A stretch of DNA of 64,000 nucleotides, taken from assembly GCA_951813295.1 (NCBI GenBank), contig CATOTI010000002.1, forward strand, positions 3,854,522 through 3,918,521, read 5' to 3'. Positions 34,221 through 42,465 of this stretch are shown in pieces. Position numbers and translations under genes: made by a program. Origin of the DNA: an uncultured Pseudomonadales bacterium (lineage in GTDB: Bacteria; Pseudomonadota; Gammaproteobacteria; Pseudomonadales; Azotimanducaceae). Under the pieces are notes generated by a model that was given only the letters and a program-made list of their open reading frames with translations, was not told the DNA's origin and did not search any database. Within the stretch, counting starts at the first letter, position 1. Each line of letters starts with the position of its first letter.

Positions 34221-34829
34221 TCAGGCGCTGGCGCTCTCGCGCGCGCCGACGCGCTCGTACCACGCCGCGATGTTGCCGAGCTCGGTGGGTACCGGTTGGC
34301 CGACCGAGGCACCGAACGACAGGAAGCATTACAGCAGGACGTCGGCGAGGCTCATGCGATCGCCACAGATGAACTCGTGGCCCTCAATGAGCCCGTTCAG
34401 CCACGTGAGACGGTCCTTGGCGACGGATTTCAGGCCGTCGGCTGCTTCTGGGATCGTGATGATGCGGTCTTTGAAGATCGGCAGGCCTTCGGCAAAGCGG
34501 AAGCCGTTCGCCAGCGGTTCGCAGATGTTGAGGTCGACGCGGCGCGTCCACATGCGGGTTTCAGCACGCTCTTCGGCCGTCGAGCCGATCAGGGTATTGT
34601 CGGATTGCTCGTCGAGGTATTCGCAGATCGCGGTGATCTCGGCGATGAAGTCGCCGTTCGAGAGTTCGAGGCAGGGCAACTGGCCGGCGGGGTTCTTCGA
34701 CAGGAACGGCTCCTGACGGTTTTCCGCGGACATCAGGTCGACGGTCTCCATGGGAAGTTCGAGGCCGAGTTCGGCGGCGAACATGCGCACGACGTGGGGG
34801 TTAGGACCCATCCCGTTGTAAAGCTTCAT
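34221..34829 (-). pseudogene. Glutathione S-transferase with in-frame stop at codon 167
   Basis: The frame encodes a GST of about 202 residues, starting MKLYNGMGPNPHVVRMFAAE. The thioredoxin-fold part has the conserved cis-Pro and acidic pair in GQLPCLELSNG and the following ITAICEYLDE. The C-terminal helical domain has GDRMSLADVLL. Codon 167 is TAA (34331-34329). The same frame then continues with CFLSFGASVGQPVPTELGNI and AAWYERVGARESASA to TGA at 34221, which fits the expected GST C-terminus. A Tyr codon (TAC or TAT) at the stop would restore it. The gene is therefore inactivated, read through, or carries a sequence error. It lies 28 bp from an intact glyoxalase gene on the same strand. Confidence 0.82.
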
Positions 34830-34857
34830 ATCTTCTTCTCGTTGGTTTGGTGACTGA

Positions 34858-35277
34858 TTACCACTCGCCGGTGTTTTGCATCGACGCCCAGGGTTCGGCG
34901 GGCTCGAGGGGCTTGCCCTCCTGGAGGATCTCGATCGAGATCCCATCCGGGGAACGGACGAATGCCATATGACCGTCGCGCGGCGGTCGGTTGATCGTGA
35001 CGCCGCCTTCGCGCAGCCGGGTGCAGGTCTCGTAGATGTCCTCGACGTGGTAGGCGAGGTGGCCGAAGTTCCGACCGCCGTCGAGGCCTTCGGGATCCCA
35101 GTTGTGGGTCAGTTCGACCTGTGCTTCCGAATCACCGGGCGCGGCGAGAAAGACTAAGGTGAAACGACCGGCTTCGTTGTCGAAGCGGCGTAACTCCTCG
35201 AGTCCCAGTTTGTTGCAGTAGAAATCGAGAGAGGCGTCGATATCGGTGACGCGAACCATCGTGTGCAGGTATTTCAC
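34858..35277 (-). CDS. Glyoxalase I / VOC-family protein
   Basis: A 139-residue vicinal-oxygen-chelate protein resembling lactoylglutathione lyase, which converts the hemithioacetal of methylglyoxal and glutathione to S-lactoylglutathione. Likely metal ligands are His5 (YLHTMVRV), a Glu in QVELTHNWD, His in GHLAYHVED and Glu in GISIEIL. FYCNKLGLEELRRFDNEAGR fits the family. GTG at 35277 gives the conserved N-terminus and has GAGGAC shortly upstream. It precedes the GST gene by 28 bp, so the two form a glutathione-dependent detoxification pair, of which the GST member is broken. Confidence 0.87.
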   Translation of the reverse strand: MKYLHTMVRVTDIDASLDFYCNKLGLEELRRFDNEAGRFTLVFLAAPGDSEAQVELTHNWDPEGLDGGRNFGHLAYHVEDIYETCTRLREGGVTINRPPRDGHMAFVRSPDGISIEILQEGKPLEPAEPWASMQNTGEW

Positions 35278-35604
35278 TTGTCCTCGGCCTAAGCGGTGGA
35301 TCGACGATCCAGATGGTTGAGACGAGGGCGCGCCTGAAGCCGCGCCCGGAAAAAAGACAGTGGTACCGCGAATGGCGCGCAAAAAAAACCCCGAGTGTTT
35401 AGCTCGGGGCAGACCAGGAGTGTTTCTCGAAATCTTGGGGATGTAACGAACAGGAGAATCATCGGTTCGATAGGAGGAGGAATAAATCCGGCCATCTCAC
35501 CGCCCGGGTCGGCTGCTTGCTCCGTCAAACGACCAGCCCGGTTTTCATCTCGTGGGGAAGAACACTACTCGGCAATTCTGAAAAGAAAGTGGAACCAATA
35601 TGGT
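35278..35604. other. Intergenic region containing a minus-strand terminator
   Basis: This 327-bp gap holds a clear minus-strand intrinsic terminator at 35381-35409, about 200 bp beyond the stop of the LLM oxidoreductase gene. The sequence between (35410-35604) has no convincing gene: a short minus-strand frame begins with an ATG near 35494 but lacks a good ribosome site and runs through the terminator. It may be a long 3' untranslated region or a small RNA. Confidence 0.4.
35381..35409 (-). terminator. Intrinsic terminator, minus strand
   Basis: A 7-bp perfect stem CCCCGAG / CTCGGGG encloses a 7-base loop and, on the minus strand, is followed directly by eight T. It is a strong terminator for transcripts reading leftward from the LLM oxidoreductase gene or from a promoter inside the gap. 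Confidence 0.85.
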
Positions 35605-36618
35605 TTAGTCGACCGGTGCTCTAAGTCGTTGAATTAGTTCACTTTGATGATCGGCATCGAGACCCGGGACACTCCAGCCTGTCCGCGTGATGAAAGTCGC
35701 GAATCGCGCCCGCATCTCGTCGACCACGGCATCGGGATTACCCACCAGCGCAATCGTTTCGACGATCTCATCGGTGATCAGCGCGGCCATTTCATCGGTT
35801 CGTTTAGCGCGGTTGAGAGGGATCAGTTCGTCCTGCAGTTCGCCCCAGCCATGGAGTTCGAGCACGGGTCGATAGGCGACGGTGCAGCCATAGAAAGCGA
35901 TTCGGTTGCGCACGCGCGCGATCGCGGTTTCCAATTCCTCGTCGGTCGCGCCGACGGCCAGCATCGGCGCGTAGTCGAGGTCGAAGCTCGCCAGGTCCCG
36001 TCCACGGGTCGCGAGGCCCGCCTCGATCGCCGGGAGCGTGACCTCGCGGATGTATCGCTCGCTCGAGAACGGATGCATCATCATGCCGTCGGCGGTTTCT
36101 GCCGCGACTTTGGTCATCAGGGGGCCGGTGGCCGAGAGGATGATCCTCGGTCGCGGCCCGTCCGTATCCTCCGGGGTGAACGTCGCCGGCATCAGGTTGT
36201 GGCGGTAGTACTCGCCTTCGAAGTCGAGCCGAGCGCCGTCGTACCAGCAGTCGAAGATCGCCTGCATGGCCGAAATGAACTCGCGCATCTGCCGGGCGGG
36301 TTTGCCCCACGGCATGCTGAAACGTCGTTCGACGTGCGGGCGGACTTGCGAGCCGAGGCCCAACACGAGACGACCGCCCGAGAACGCGTTCAGGTCGTGC
36401 GCGATCTGCGCCATCGTCATCGGATTGCGCGCGAAGGCGACGGCGACCGACGTGAGCAGTTCGATTCGTTCCGTATGTTCCGCGGCGATGGTCAGCGGAA
36501 GGAAAGGATCGTGATTGAGTTCGGCGACCTTCAGGCCATCGAATCCTGCCGCTTCGATGGCGCGTGCCGCGTTGGCGACGCTCGACAAGTGTGTGGGGAT
36601 GGAGGCATCGACTTTCAT
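35605..36618 (-). CDS. LLM class F420-dependent oxidoreductase (TIGR03617-like)
   Basis: A 337-residue luciferase-like enzyme. The N-terminus MKVDASIPTHLSSVANAARA followed by AGFDGLKVAELNHDPFLPL is characteristic of the TIGR03617 subgroup. Further motifs are LNAFSGGRLVLGLGSQVRPH and ETADGMMMHPFSS. It probably transfers hydride to or from F420 or FMN; the substrate is unknown. It is divergent from the SGNH hydrolase gene across a 136-bp promoter gap. It is the third LLM-type gene in the window, and the most different in sequence from the other two. Confidence 0.87.
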   Translation of the reverse strand: MKVDASIPTHLSSVANAARAIEAAGFDGLKVAELNHDPFLPLTIAAEHTERIELLTSVAVAFARNPMTMAQIAHDLNAFSGGRLVLGLGSQVRPHVERRFSMPWGKPARQMREFISAMQAIFDCWYDGARLDFEGEYYRHNLMPATFTPEDTDGPRPRIILSATGPLMTKVAAETADGMMMHPFSSERYIREVTLPAIEAGLATRGRDLASFDLDYAPMLAVGATDEELETAIARVRNRIAFYGCTVAYRPVLELHGWGELQDELIPLNRAKRTDEMAALITDEIVETIALVGNPDAVVDEMRARFATFITRTGWSVPGLDADHQSELIQRLRAPVD

Positions 36619-36754
36619 ACCCGCACCCTAGCCGCAAAGGGCACGTCAAGTGAATACGACGGAGGGGAACCGGTTGCGCTGAACGGAGGCCGGGAGCGGG
36701 CCTTTGTCGATTTTTTCCGTCCGCGCGATGACGTGAACCCTTTACACTTCGCGC

Positions 36755-37891
36755 ATGCAAGCGATACCAATCGAGCGTGTCGTCGCCGAGCACGCAACCG
36801 TCGTCGGCGCCTGGGATTACGATCAGCGGCCGAACGGCATGAGCCCGCGCCGTCTGCCCGCCTGGACCCGCCCGCAGGTCCCCGAAATGATGGACGTGAT
36901 GGTGCGGATGCCTTCGGGCGTACGCCTGGTCTTCGAGACCGACGCGAGTGCGATCGAGTTTTCGTTTTTGACGACCACCATGGGGCAGCGCGGCCAGGCA
37001 CGTCGACCGGCCGTTTTCAACCTCGAAATCGATGGCGAGACGCTCGGCGTCGAATCGCTCAACGGCAACCATATCTGGCTCGAAGCGACCCCGGGAAAGT
37101 TCGAGATGGAGCGTGGCGAGGCCGACGAAGTGTCCTTCGAGGGCCTCGGTGATCACGTCAAGACCGTGAACCTGTGGCTTCCACACAACGCTTTCGTCGA
37201 GATGCGCGAACTACGTGTCAGCGACGGAGCGCGGGTCGACCGGGTCGAATCAGACCGCCCCCGTTGGCTGCATTACGGCAGTTCCATCAGTCATTGCATG
37301 GAAGCGCGGGAACCTGCCTACGTCTGGCCCGCGGTCGCCGCGCGGGCGGCCGGCGTCGACCTCCTCAGTTTCGGTTTTGCCGGTCAGTGTCATCTGGACC
37401 CGTTCGTCGCGCGTATTATCAGTGAGGCTGACGTCGACATCGTGTCGATCAAGAACGGGATCAATGTCATCAACATGGATTCGATGCGCGAGCGCGTCTA
37501 CGTACCGGCCCTGCATGGCTTCATCGATACGATCCGAGAGAAACAACCCACGCTGCCCATCCTGCTCGTCTCGCCGATTTACTGCCCTTCGGCGGAGGAT
37601 CACCCCGGACCCACGCTGCCGAACGCCGCCGGCAAGTTCGAGACGGTGCCGGGGCAAGAGCATCTCCGCGTCGGCTGCATGAGCCTCAGACGTGTACGGG
37701 AACTGATGCAGGAGCTCATCAGCCGGCGCGCCGATCCGCATCTGCACTACGTCGACGGTTTGACGATCTTCGGCCCGGACGACGCCGATGACTTGCCGGA
37801 CGATCTCCATCCAAATCCCGCCGGATACATCCGGATGGGTGAGCGCTTCGCGCCGCATCTGGTCGAGACGCTGGCATCGATCGCGAAGTGA
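36755..37891 (+). CDS. SGNH/GDSL hydrolase with N-terminal beta domain
   Basis: A 378-residue protein. Residues about 1-160 form a beta-rich N-terminal module typical of two-domain SGNH esterases. The C-terminal catalytic domain has block I YGSSISHC (nucleophile Ser), block II Gly in FGFAGQCHLD, block III Asn in IKNGINVIN, and block V Asp-x2-His in DDLHPNPAGY. It has no signal peptide, so it should be cytosolic. Its TGA overlaps the GTG start of the next gene (GTGA), which encodes a Cys-rich regulator. The substrate is unknown; these enzymes often deacetylate sugars or cleave esters. Confidence 0.82.
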   Translation: MQAIPIERVVAEHATVVGAWDYDQRPNGMSPRRLPAWTRPQVPEMMDVMVRMPSGVRLVFETDASAIEFSFLTTTMGQRGQARRPAVFNLEIDGETLGVESLNGNHIWLEATPGKFEMERGEADEVSFEGLGDHVKTVNLWLPHNAFVEMRELRVSDGARVDRVESDRPRWLHYGSSISHCMEAREPAYVWPAVAARAAGVDLLSFGFAGQCHLDPFVARIISEADVDIVSIKNGINVINMDSMRERVYVPALHGFIDTIREKQPTLPILLVSPIYCPSAEDHPGPTLPNAAGKFETVPGQEHLRVGCMSLRRVRELMQELISRRADPHLHYVDGLTIFGPDDADDLPDDLHPNPAGYIRMGERFAPHLVETLASIAK

Positions 37892-38577
37892 CGGGGGATA
37901 GTGACACCCCCTCGCGCACGGTTCGCGATCGAATCCTGCTGCGAATCAAGACCGCCGATGCTCTGTCGACGCAGTCACTCGCGAGGCGCGAAGGTTTAAC
38001 GGTACCGGGCATGCGTTCGCACCTGACGAAATTGCGAGCCGCTGGGTTCATCGAAGATCGAATGGTGGCCAGTGGCGTCGGTCGGCCGGCGCAACACTGG
38101 TCTCTGACGAAGCACGGCCATGAACAGTTCCCCGACGGGCACGCCGACATGACGGTCGATCTGATCCAGTCAGTGCGGGCGACCTTAGGTGAATCTGCGC
38201 TCAATGCTGTGATCGATGCGCGTTACCGGGAAACGCTCGACAGCTATATCGGGCATCTTGCGGATGCGCCGACACTCGATGCGAAGCTGCGGCGGCTGGC
38301 GGAACTGCGTGCCGATGAAGGCTATATGGCGGTCGTCGAACGGCGTGAGGATGATTGGATCTTCACCGAACACCATTGCCCGATCTGTGCCGCGGCGACG
38401 GAATGTCAGGGTTTTTGCCGCAACGAACTCGAACTCTTCCGCGCGGTGTTGGGTGTCGATGTGGAGCGGGTCGAGTATCTACTGGATGGCGGCGCGCGGT
38501 GTGCCTACCAAATCAGGCTGGCCGTCGTCGAAAACGCGGACGGGTCGAATCGGCAACGTCGCGGTGAAAGAGGTTAA
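37888..38577 (+). CDS. SufR/ArsR-like transcriptional regulator with Cys cluster
   Basis: A 229-residue DNA-binding protein. The winged-helix domain spans about residues 10-80 (LSTQSLARREGLTVPGMRSH, then LTKLRAAGFIEDR and GRPAQHWSLT). The C-terminal domain has five cysteines at 164, 167, 173, 177 and 205 (HCPICAAATECQGFC and ARCAYQI), the arrangement seen in SufR-type iron-sulfur-sensing repressors. It may bind an Fe-S cluster or another metal and control the adjacent genes or the Fe-S assembly system; no suf genes are in the window. Its start overlaps the SGNH gene by GTGA, and its stop lies 3 bp before the MaoC-like gene. Confidence 0.83.
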   Translation: MTGDSDTPSRTVRDRILLRIKTADALSTQSLARREGLTVPGMRSHLTKLRAAGFIEDRMVASGVGRPAQHWSLTKHGHEQFPDGHADMTVDLIQSVRATLGESALNAVIDARYRETLDSYIGHLADAPTLDAKLRRLAELRADEGYMAVVERREDDWIFTEHHCPICAAATECQGFCRNELELFRAVLGVDVERVEYLLDGGARCAYQIRLAVVENADGSNRQRRGERG

Positions 38578-38580
38578 AGC

Positions 38581-39369
38581 ATGACGACAAGACGACTCAT
38601 CGCCCGGATGGACGACCCCGACGCGGAACACCCCAATCCGATCCATTCGACGGCGAGCGCGCAGTCCTACGGGTTTGCCGGCGCGCTCGTCGGCGGTGTC
38701 ACGCTCTTCAGCTGGGCCGTTCCCACGATCGTCGAGTCGCTGGGAGAAGGGTGGCTCGACGACGGCTGGGTCGACATGGCGTTTCGCCGTCCCGTGTATC
38801 CCGATCAGGCGCTGACGGTCTCCGTAGACGAAACCGATGGCGCGTTCGAGATGGCGTCGGATACCACCTGCGTTCGCGGTGCCGTCGGTGTCGGTACAGC
38901 CGAGTTCCTCACCGACATCGTCCCACCGCTTTCGTTCGATGTGCATCCCGTCGCGACCCCGCTGCCCACCCTCGCGCCCGACAACGTACCCGTCGGCGAG
39001 GAACTAGCCGTCTTTCCGGTCGATCTTCGACTCGAGGACGCGGCCGACTACGCGACGACGAAAGCACTGACGGACGATCCGCGCTTCGCGGCCAGCGGTG
39101 CCATCGCGCATCCGGGCTGGCTGGCGGAACAACCGATCCGCTGGCTGCACCATTCCTACGAGTACGGCCCCGCGATCCATGCGCGCACCCGTATGCAGAT
39201 TCACCGGGCGAGCCCCGTCGGGGGTACTTATCTCGTCGCCGGCCGGGTGCATGAGACGTTTACCCGCAAAGGCCACGAGTATGTGGCCAACCACCTGATG
39301 ATCAGGGACGGGGTCGATCGTGTCGCGACGATCGAACATACGGTGATCTACCGGGTCGCCAAGCGGTGA
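38581..39369 (+). CDS. MaoC-like double hot-dog hydratase
   Basis: A 262-residue protein with two hot-dog folds. The N-terminal half has the MaoC-type hydratase segment DAEHPNPIHSTASAQSYG followed by GALVGGVTLFSW, with His as the likely catalytic residue. The second half (IRWLHHSYEYGPAIHARTRM) resembles the substrate-tunnel domain. It could hydrate an enoyl-CoA or act as a thioesterase-like protein. AGAGG precedes the ATG. It follows the regulator gene by 3 bp and precedes an enoyl-CoA hydratase gene by about 96 bp, all rightward. Confidence 0.78.
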   Translation: MTTRRLIARMDDPDAEHPNPIHSTASAQSYGFAGALVGGVTLFSWAVPTIVESLGEGWLDDGWVDMAFRRPVYPDQALTVSVDETDGAFEMASDTTCVRGAVGVGTAEFLTDIVPPLSFDVHPVATPLPTLAPDNVPVGEELAVFPVDLRLEDAADYATTKALTDDPRFAASGAIAHPGWLAEQPIRWLHHSYEYGPAIHARTRMQIHRASPVGGTYLVAGRVHETFTRKGHEYVANHLMIRDGVDRVATIEHTVIYRVAKR

Positions 39370-39465
39370 TTTACCGCTAGCTCTCTCTATCGCCCGATGT
39401 CGGCGCTTGCTTACCGGTTCGGCCAACCAGGATACTCGCGCGCTCAGTTTCAGTGGAGCCGCACA

Positions 39466-40287
39466 ATGGCTGTTTCCCCTTCGTCGACAGACGAACTCCT
39501 GGTCGAGCAGCGTGACCGTGTCGTCGTTCTGACCCTCAATCGCCCGGAGCGACTCAACGCGATCAGCCGCGAGATGCTGGGTGAACTCTCGGCGAAACTT
39601 GTCGAGGCCAATAAGGATCCCGACACGCGTTGTGTCGTCCTCACGGGTTCGGGTCGGGGCTTCTGTGCCGGGCTCGATCTAATCGATGTCAACGAAGGTG
39701 GGATCGGCAGCCGCGGCGAGACCAAGGGTGCGAATCGTCCGCGCCAGCTCTTCGATCTCCGCGATGCGCCCATCAACGTCATGTGGAACATCGACACCCC
39801 GGTGATTTGTGCGGTGAACGGCGCCGCTGCCGGTTACGGGATGGATATCACGCTCCTCGCCGATATTCGCGTGGCGAGTGAGAACGCGAAGATGGCGGCG
39901 GTCACGGCCAAGCGTAACGTCGTACCGGAGAGTGGCGGGACGTGGTTGCTGCCGCGTCTGATCGGCTGGGCCAAGGCGGCCGAACTTTATTACCGTGGAC
40001 GAACGATCGACGCGCAGGAAGCACTCGACATCGGCCTCGTCAACACGGTCGTGCCGAGCGAAGAATGCCTTCCGACCGCACTTGCCTGGGCCGAGGAGAT
40101 CGCGGACAACGCCCCGATGGCCGTCCAGACGACCAAACGCATGATGCGAATGGGCCTCGAGGAGTCCTATGACACCGCGGTCGACCATCTGATGGTCCAC
40201 CTGAGCGGGCTCTTCGCGAGCGAAGACTTCGAGGAAGGGGTCAAGGCTTTTCTCGAGAAGCGCAAGCCGAACTTTACGGGGCGGTAG
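39466..40287 (+). CDS. Enoyl-CoA hydratase/isomerase family protein
   Basis: A 273-residue crotonase-fold enzyme. Oxyanion-hole segments are GRGFCAGLDLIDV and AVNGAAAGYGMDITLLADIR. The catalytic Glu is in AKRNVVPESGGTWLLPRLIG. The start at 39466 (MAVSPSSTDELLV) gives the family-length N-terminus; the longer frame to 39397 is not needed. It probably hydrates an unsaturated acyl-CoA and, with the MaoC-like neighbour, suggests a beta-oxidation-type step. The gap to mreB is 162 bp. Confidence 0.9.
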   Translation: MAVSPSSTDELLVEQRDRVVVLTLNRPERLNAISREMLGELSAKLVEANKDPDTRCVVLTGSGRGFCAGLDLIDVNEGGIGSRGETKGANRPRQLFDLRDAPINVMWNIDTPVICAVNGAAAGYGMDITLLADIRVASENAKMAAVTAKRNVVPESGGTWLLPRLIGWAKAAELYYRGRTIDAQEALDIGLVNTVVPSEECLPTALAWAEEIADNAPMAVQTTKRMMRMGLEESYDTAVDHLMVHLSGLFASEDFEEGVKAFLEKRKPNFTGR

Positions 40288-40449
40288 GCCTTCCACTTTT
40301 CCTCAACGAATCGTTCCTTGCCTTGCGCCGTTGTATTTCAGTACGTTGCACGCCGTCTCGCGATCGCGCTGCGAATAGACCACGATGCCTTCGACGCGCT
40401 GTTTGTTGGGGCTTCGGACTGACATGGGAGAGCACAACGAGAGTGACTG

Positions 40450-41490
40450 ATGTTTAAGTTCATTCGCGGATTGTTCTCGCGCGACATGTCCATCGATCTA
40501 GGAACGGCGAATACGCTCATCTATGTGCGCGACGCAGGTATCGTGCTGAACGAACCTTCGGTCGTTGCGATCCGCAGCAAGACGAATCAGAAGAGCGTGG
40601 CCGCTGTCGGGCTCGACGCAAAACGAATGCTGGGACGCACGCCGGGTAACATCACGGCGATCCGGCCTTTGAAGGACGGTGTCATCGCCGACTTTCTCGT
40701 GACCGAAAAGATGCTCCAGTACTTCATCCAAAAGGTGCACGAGAACTCTTTCATCCGGCCGAGCCCGCGGGTTCTGATCTGTGTGCCGTGCAAATCGACG
40801 GAGGTCGAACGGCGCGCCATTCGTGAATCCGCATTGTCCGCGGGATCACGCAATGTTCGTCTGATCGAAGAGCCGATGGCGGCGGCGATCGGTGCGGGGC
40901 TTCCGGTGCACGAAGCGGTCGGCATCATGGTCGTCGATATCGGTGGCGGCACGACAGAGATCGCCATCATCGCGCTGAACGGCGTCGTCTATTCCGACAC
41001 CGTACGTGTGGGCGGTGACCGCTTCGACGAATCGATCGTCGCTTACGTGCGTCGCACGCAAGGGTCACTCATCGGTGAAGCGACGGCCGAGCGCATCAAG
41101 GAAGAAGTTGGTGCAGCGTATCCGCAGAAAGAGGTTCAAGAGATCGATGTTCGCGGGCGAAACCTCGCCGAGGGGATTCCGCGCAGCTTCACGCTGAATA
41201 GCAACGAGATCCTCGAGGCGCTACAGGAGCCTTTGACGATGATCGTCGAGGCCGTCAAAAACGCGCTCGAGCAGACACCACCTGAGCTTGCATCCGACAT
41301 CGCCGAAACGGGACTCGTACTCACCGGTGGCGGTGCACTCTTGAAGGATGTCGACGTGTTGCTCGCCGAAGAGACGGGACTGCCGGTCGTCATTGCCGAG
41401 GATCCGTTGACCTGCGTTGCCCGCGGCGGCGGAAAGGCACTCGATCTCATGGATCGAATGGGCGATGCGGATTTACTATCGACCGAATAG
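40450..41490 (+). CDS. mreB: Rod shape-determining protein MreB
   Basis: A 346-residue bacterial actin that forms membrane-bound filaments and directs lateral cell-wall synthesis. The N-terminal amphipathic start MFKFIRGLFSRDMSIDLGTA leads into the phosphate-1 loop (DLGTANTLIY). The phosphate-2 loop is VVDIGGGTTEIAI and the adenosine motif VLTGGGALLKDVD. The length is normal. It is the first gene of the mreBCD block, with the promoter presumably in the 162-bp gap upstream. Confidence 0.98.
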   Translation: MFKFIRGLFSRDMSIDLGTANTLIYVRDAGIVLNEPSVVAIRSKTNQKSVAAVGLDAKRMLGRTPGNITAIRPLKDGVIADFLVTEKMLQYFIQKVHENSFIRPSPRVLICVPCKSTEVERRAIRESALSAGSRNVRLIEEPMAAAIGAGLPVHEAVGIMVVDIGGGTTEIAIIALNGVVYSDTVRVGGDRFDESIVAYVRRTQGSLIGEATAERIKEEVGAAYPQKEVQEIDVRGRNLAEGIPRSFTLNSNEILEALQEPLTMIVEAVKNALEQTPPELASDIAETGLVLTGGGALLKDVDVLLAEETGLPVVIAEDPLTCVARGGGKALDLMDRMGDADLLSTE

Positions 41491-41567
41491 CGCGAGATAG
41501 CACCGAGCCGCAATCTGGTTTTCGTTCCGGGCTTTAGCGGGTTCCGGAGCGCGGTGGCGATGCGCTG

Positions 41568-41588
41568 ATGATGGGACGCTGCCATTAG
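41568..41588 (+). other. Possible mini-ORF overlapping the mreC start
   Basis: Two adjacent ATG codons at 41568 and 41571 open a six-codon frame (MMGRCH) ending with TAG at 41586-41588. The inferred ATT start of mreC (41584) lies within its end, so termination and re-initiation could help start mreC. No strong ribosome site is seen. This is inference only. Confidence 0.2.
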
Positions 41589-42441
41589 AGCGCTATTCGT
41601 TCGTAAAACCGGCGCTGGTTATCTCCTCTTTGCGCTATTTCTTCTATCGAATCTGTTGGTCGTCACCGAGGCGAACACGGGGTTTCTGGACGCCGTTCGA
41701 TCGTCGCTGAGCACCGTCACCGGATTCGTCTATTCGTTCGCGCGGATGCCCTATCAGATGACTGATTCGGCCTCGCAGGTCTTTGCATCGCGTTCGGAGC
41801 TCATCGCCGACAACGAACGGTTGAGCCACGAGGTGCTCCGCCTGTCCACGCTCGCCGAGCGCTACGAAGCGCTCGAAACCGAGAACGAGCGTCTGCGCGT
41901 TCTGCTGGGCTCGCGAGCGGAACGGCCGAGCGACGTCATGATCGCGGAGATCATCGGTGTGTCACCCGACCCCAACCGTCATGAGATCACCATCGATCGG
42001 GGCGCATCTGACGGCGTTTCGGTCGGTCAGGCTGTCATCGACGATCGCGGCCTCTTCGGTCAAACGATCGAGACGGGCGAGTTCACGAGTCGCGTTCTGC
42101 TCGTAGCCGACGCATCCCACGCGCTACCCGTTCGGGTCCTGAGGAGCAACGTCCGCGCCGTCATCGCCGGTACGGGCGCGCTCGACGCGCTCTTGATGGA
42201 AAACGTGCCGATTACCTCCGACGTCGTGGAAGGGGACCTCCTGGTCAGTTCGGGCCTCGGTGGTCGATTTCCCGAGGGCTATCCGGTGGGCGAGGTCGTT
42301 CGGATCGAGCGCGACGCCAAGCAGACCTTTGCCGTCATCGAAGCGCGGCCGAGCGCCGCGCTCGATCGATCGCGCCACGTGCTCGTCGTGTTCGAGAGGC
42401 GGCGTGAAGATGCCGTTGTCGAGGGAATCTCGAATGAGTGA
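41584..42441 (+). CDS. mreC: Rod shape-determining protein MreC, apparent ATT start
   Basis: A 285-residue bitopic protein that links MreB to the periplasmic cell-wall machinery. The first residues (IRALFVRKTGAG, then the hydrophobic YLLFALFLLSNLLVV) match the usual MreC start and membrane anchor. The coiled coil follows (ELIADNERLSHEVLRL and EALETENERLRVLLG), then the beta domain with GVSVGQAVIDDRGLFGQ and SGLGGRFPEGYPVGEV. In this frame stop codons at 41566 and 41569 block any earlier start, and the first ATG/GTG/TTG is TTG at 41656, which would delete the anchor. ATT at 41584 is therefore the best start. The body of the gene is secure; the start is uncertain. Confidence 0.9.
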   Translation: MRALFVRKTGAGYLLFALFLLSNLLVVTEANTGFLDAVRSSLSTVTGFVYSFARMPYQMTDSASQVFASRSELIADNERLSHEVLRLSTLAERYEALETENERLRVLLGSRAERPSDVMIAEIIGVSPDPNRHEITIDRGASDGVSVGQAVIDDRGLFGQTIETGEFTSRVLLVADASHALPVRVLRSNVRAVIAGTGALDALLMENVPITSDVVEGDLLVSSGLGGRFPEGYPVGEVVRIERDAKQTFAVIEARPSAALDRSRHVLVVFERRREDAVVEGISNE

Positions 42442-42465
42442 GTCTCCCCGCTTGGTTCTTGCCGT

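Noticed and set aside
34329..34331. Recoding of the GST stop as selenocysteine or pyrrolysine
   Set aside because: The codon is TAA; those amino acids use TGA and TAG, and no SECIS-like element was seen.
35289..35528. Minus-strand frame of 79 codons in the intergenic gap
   Set aside because: It runs through the intrinsic terminator and has a weak start region; no family resemblance.
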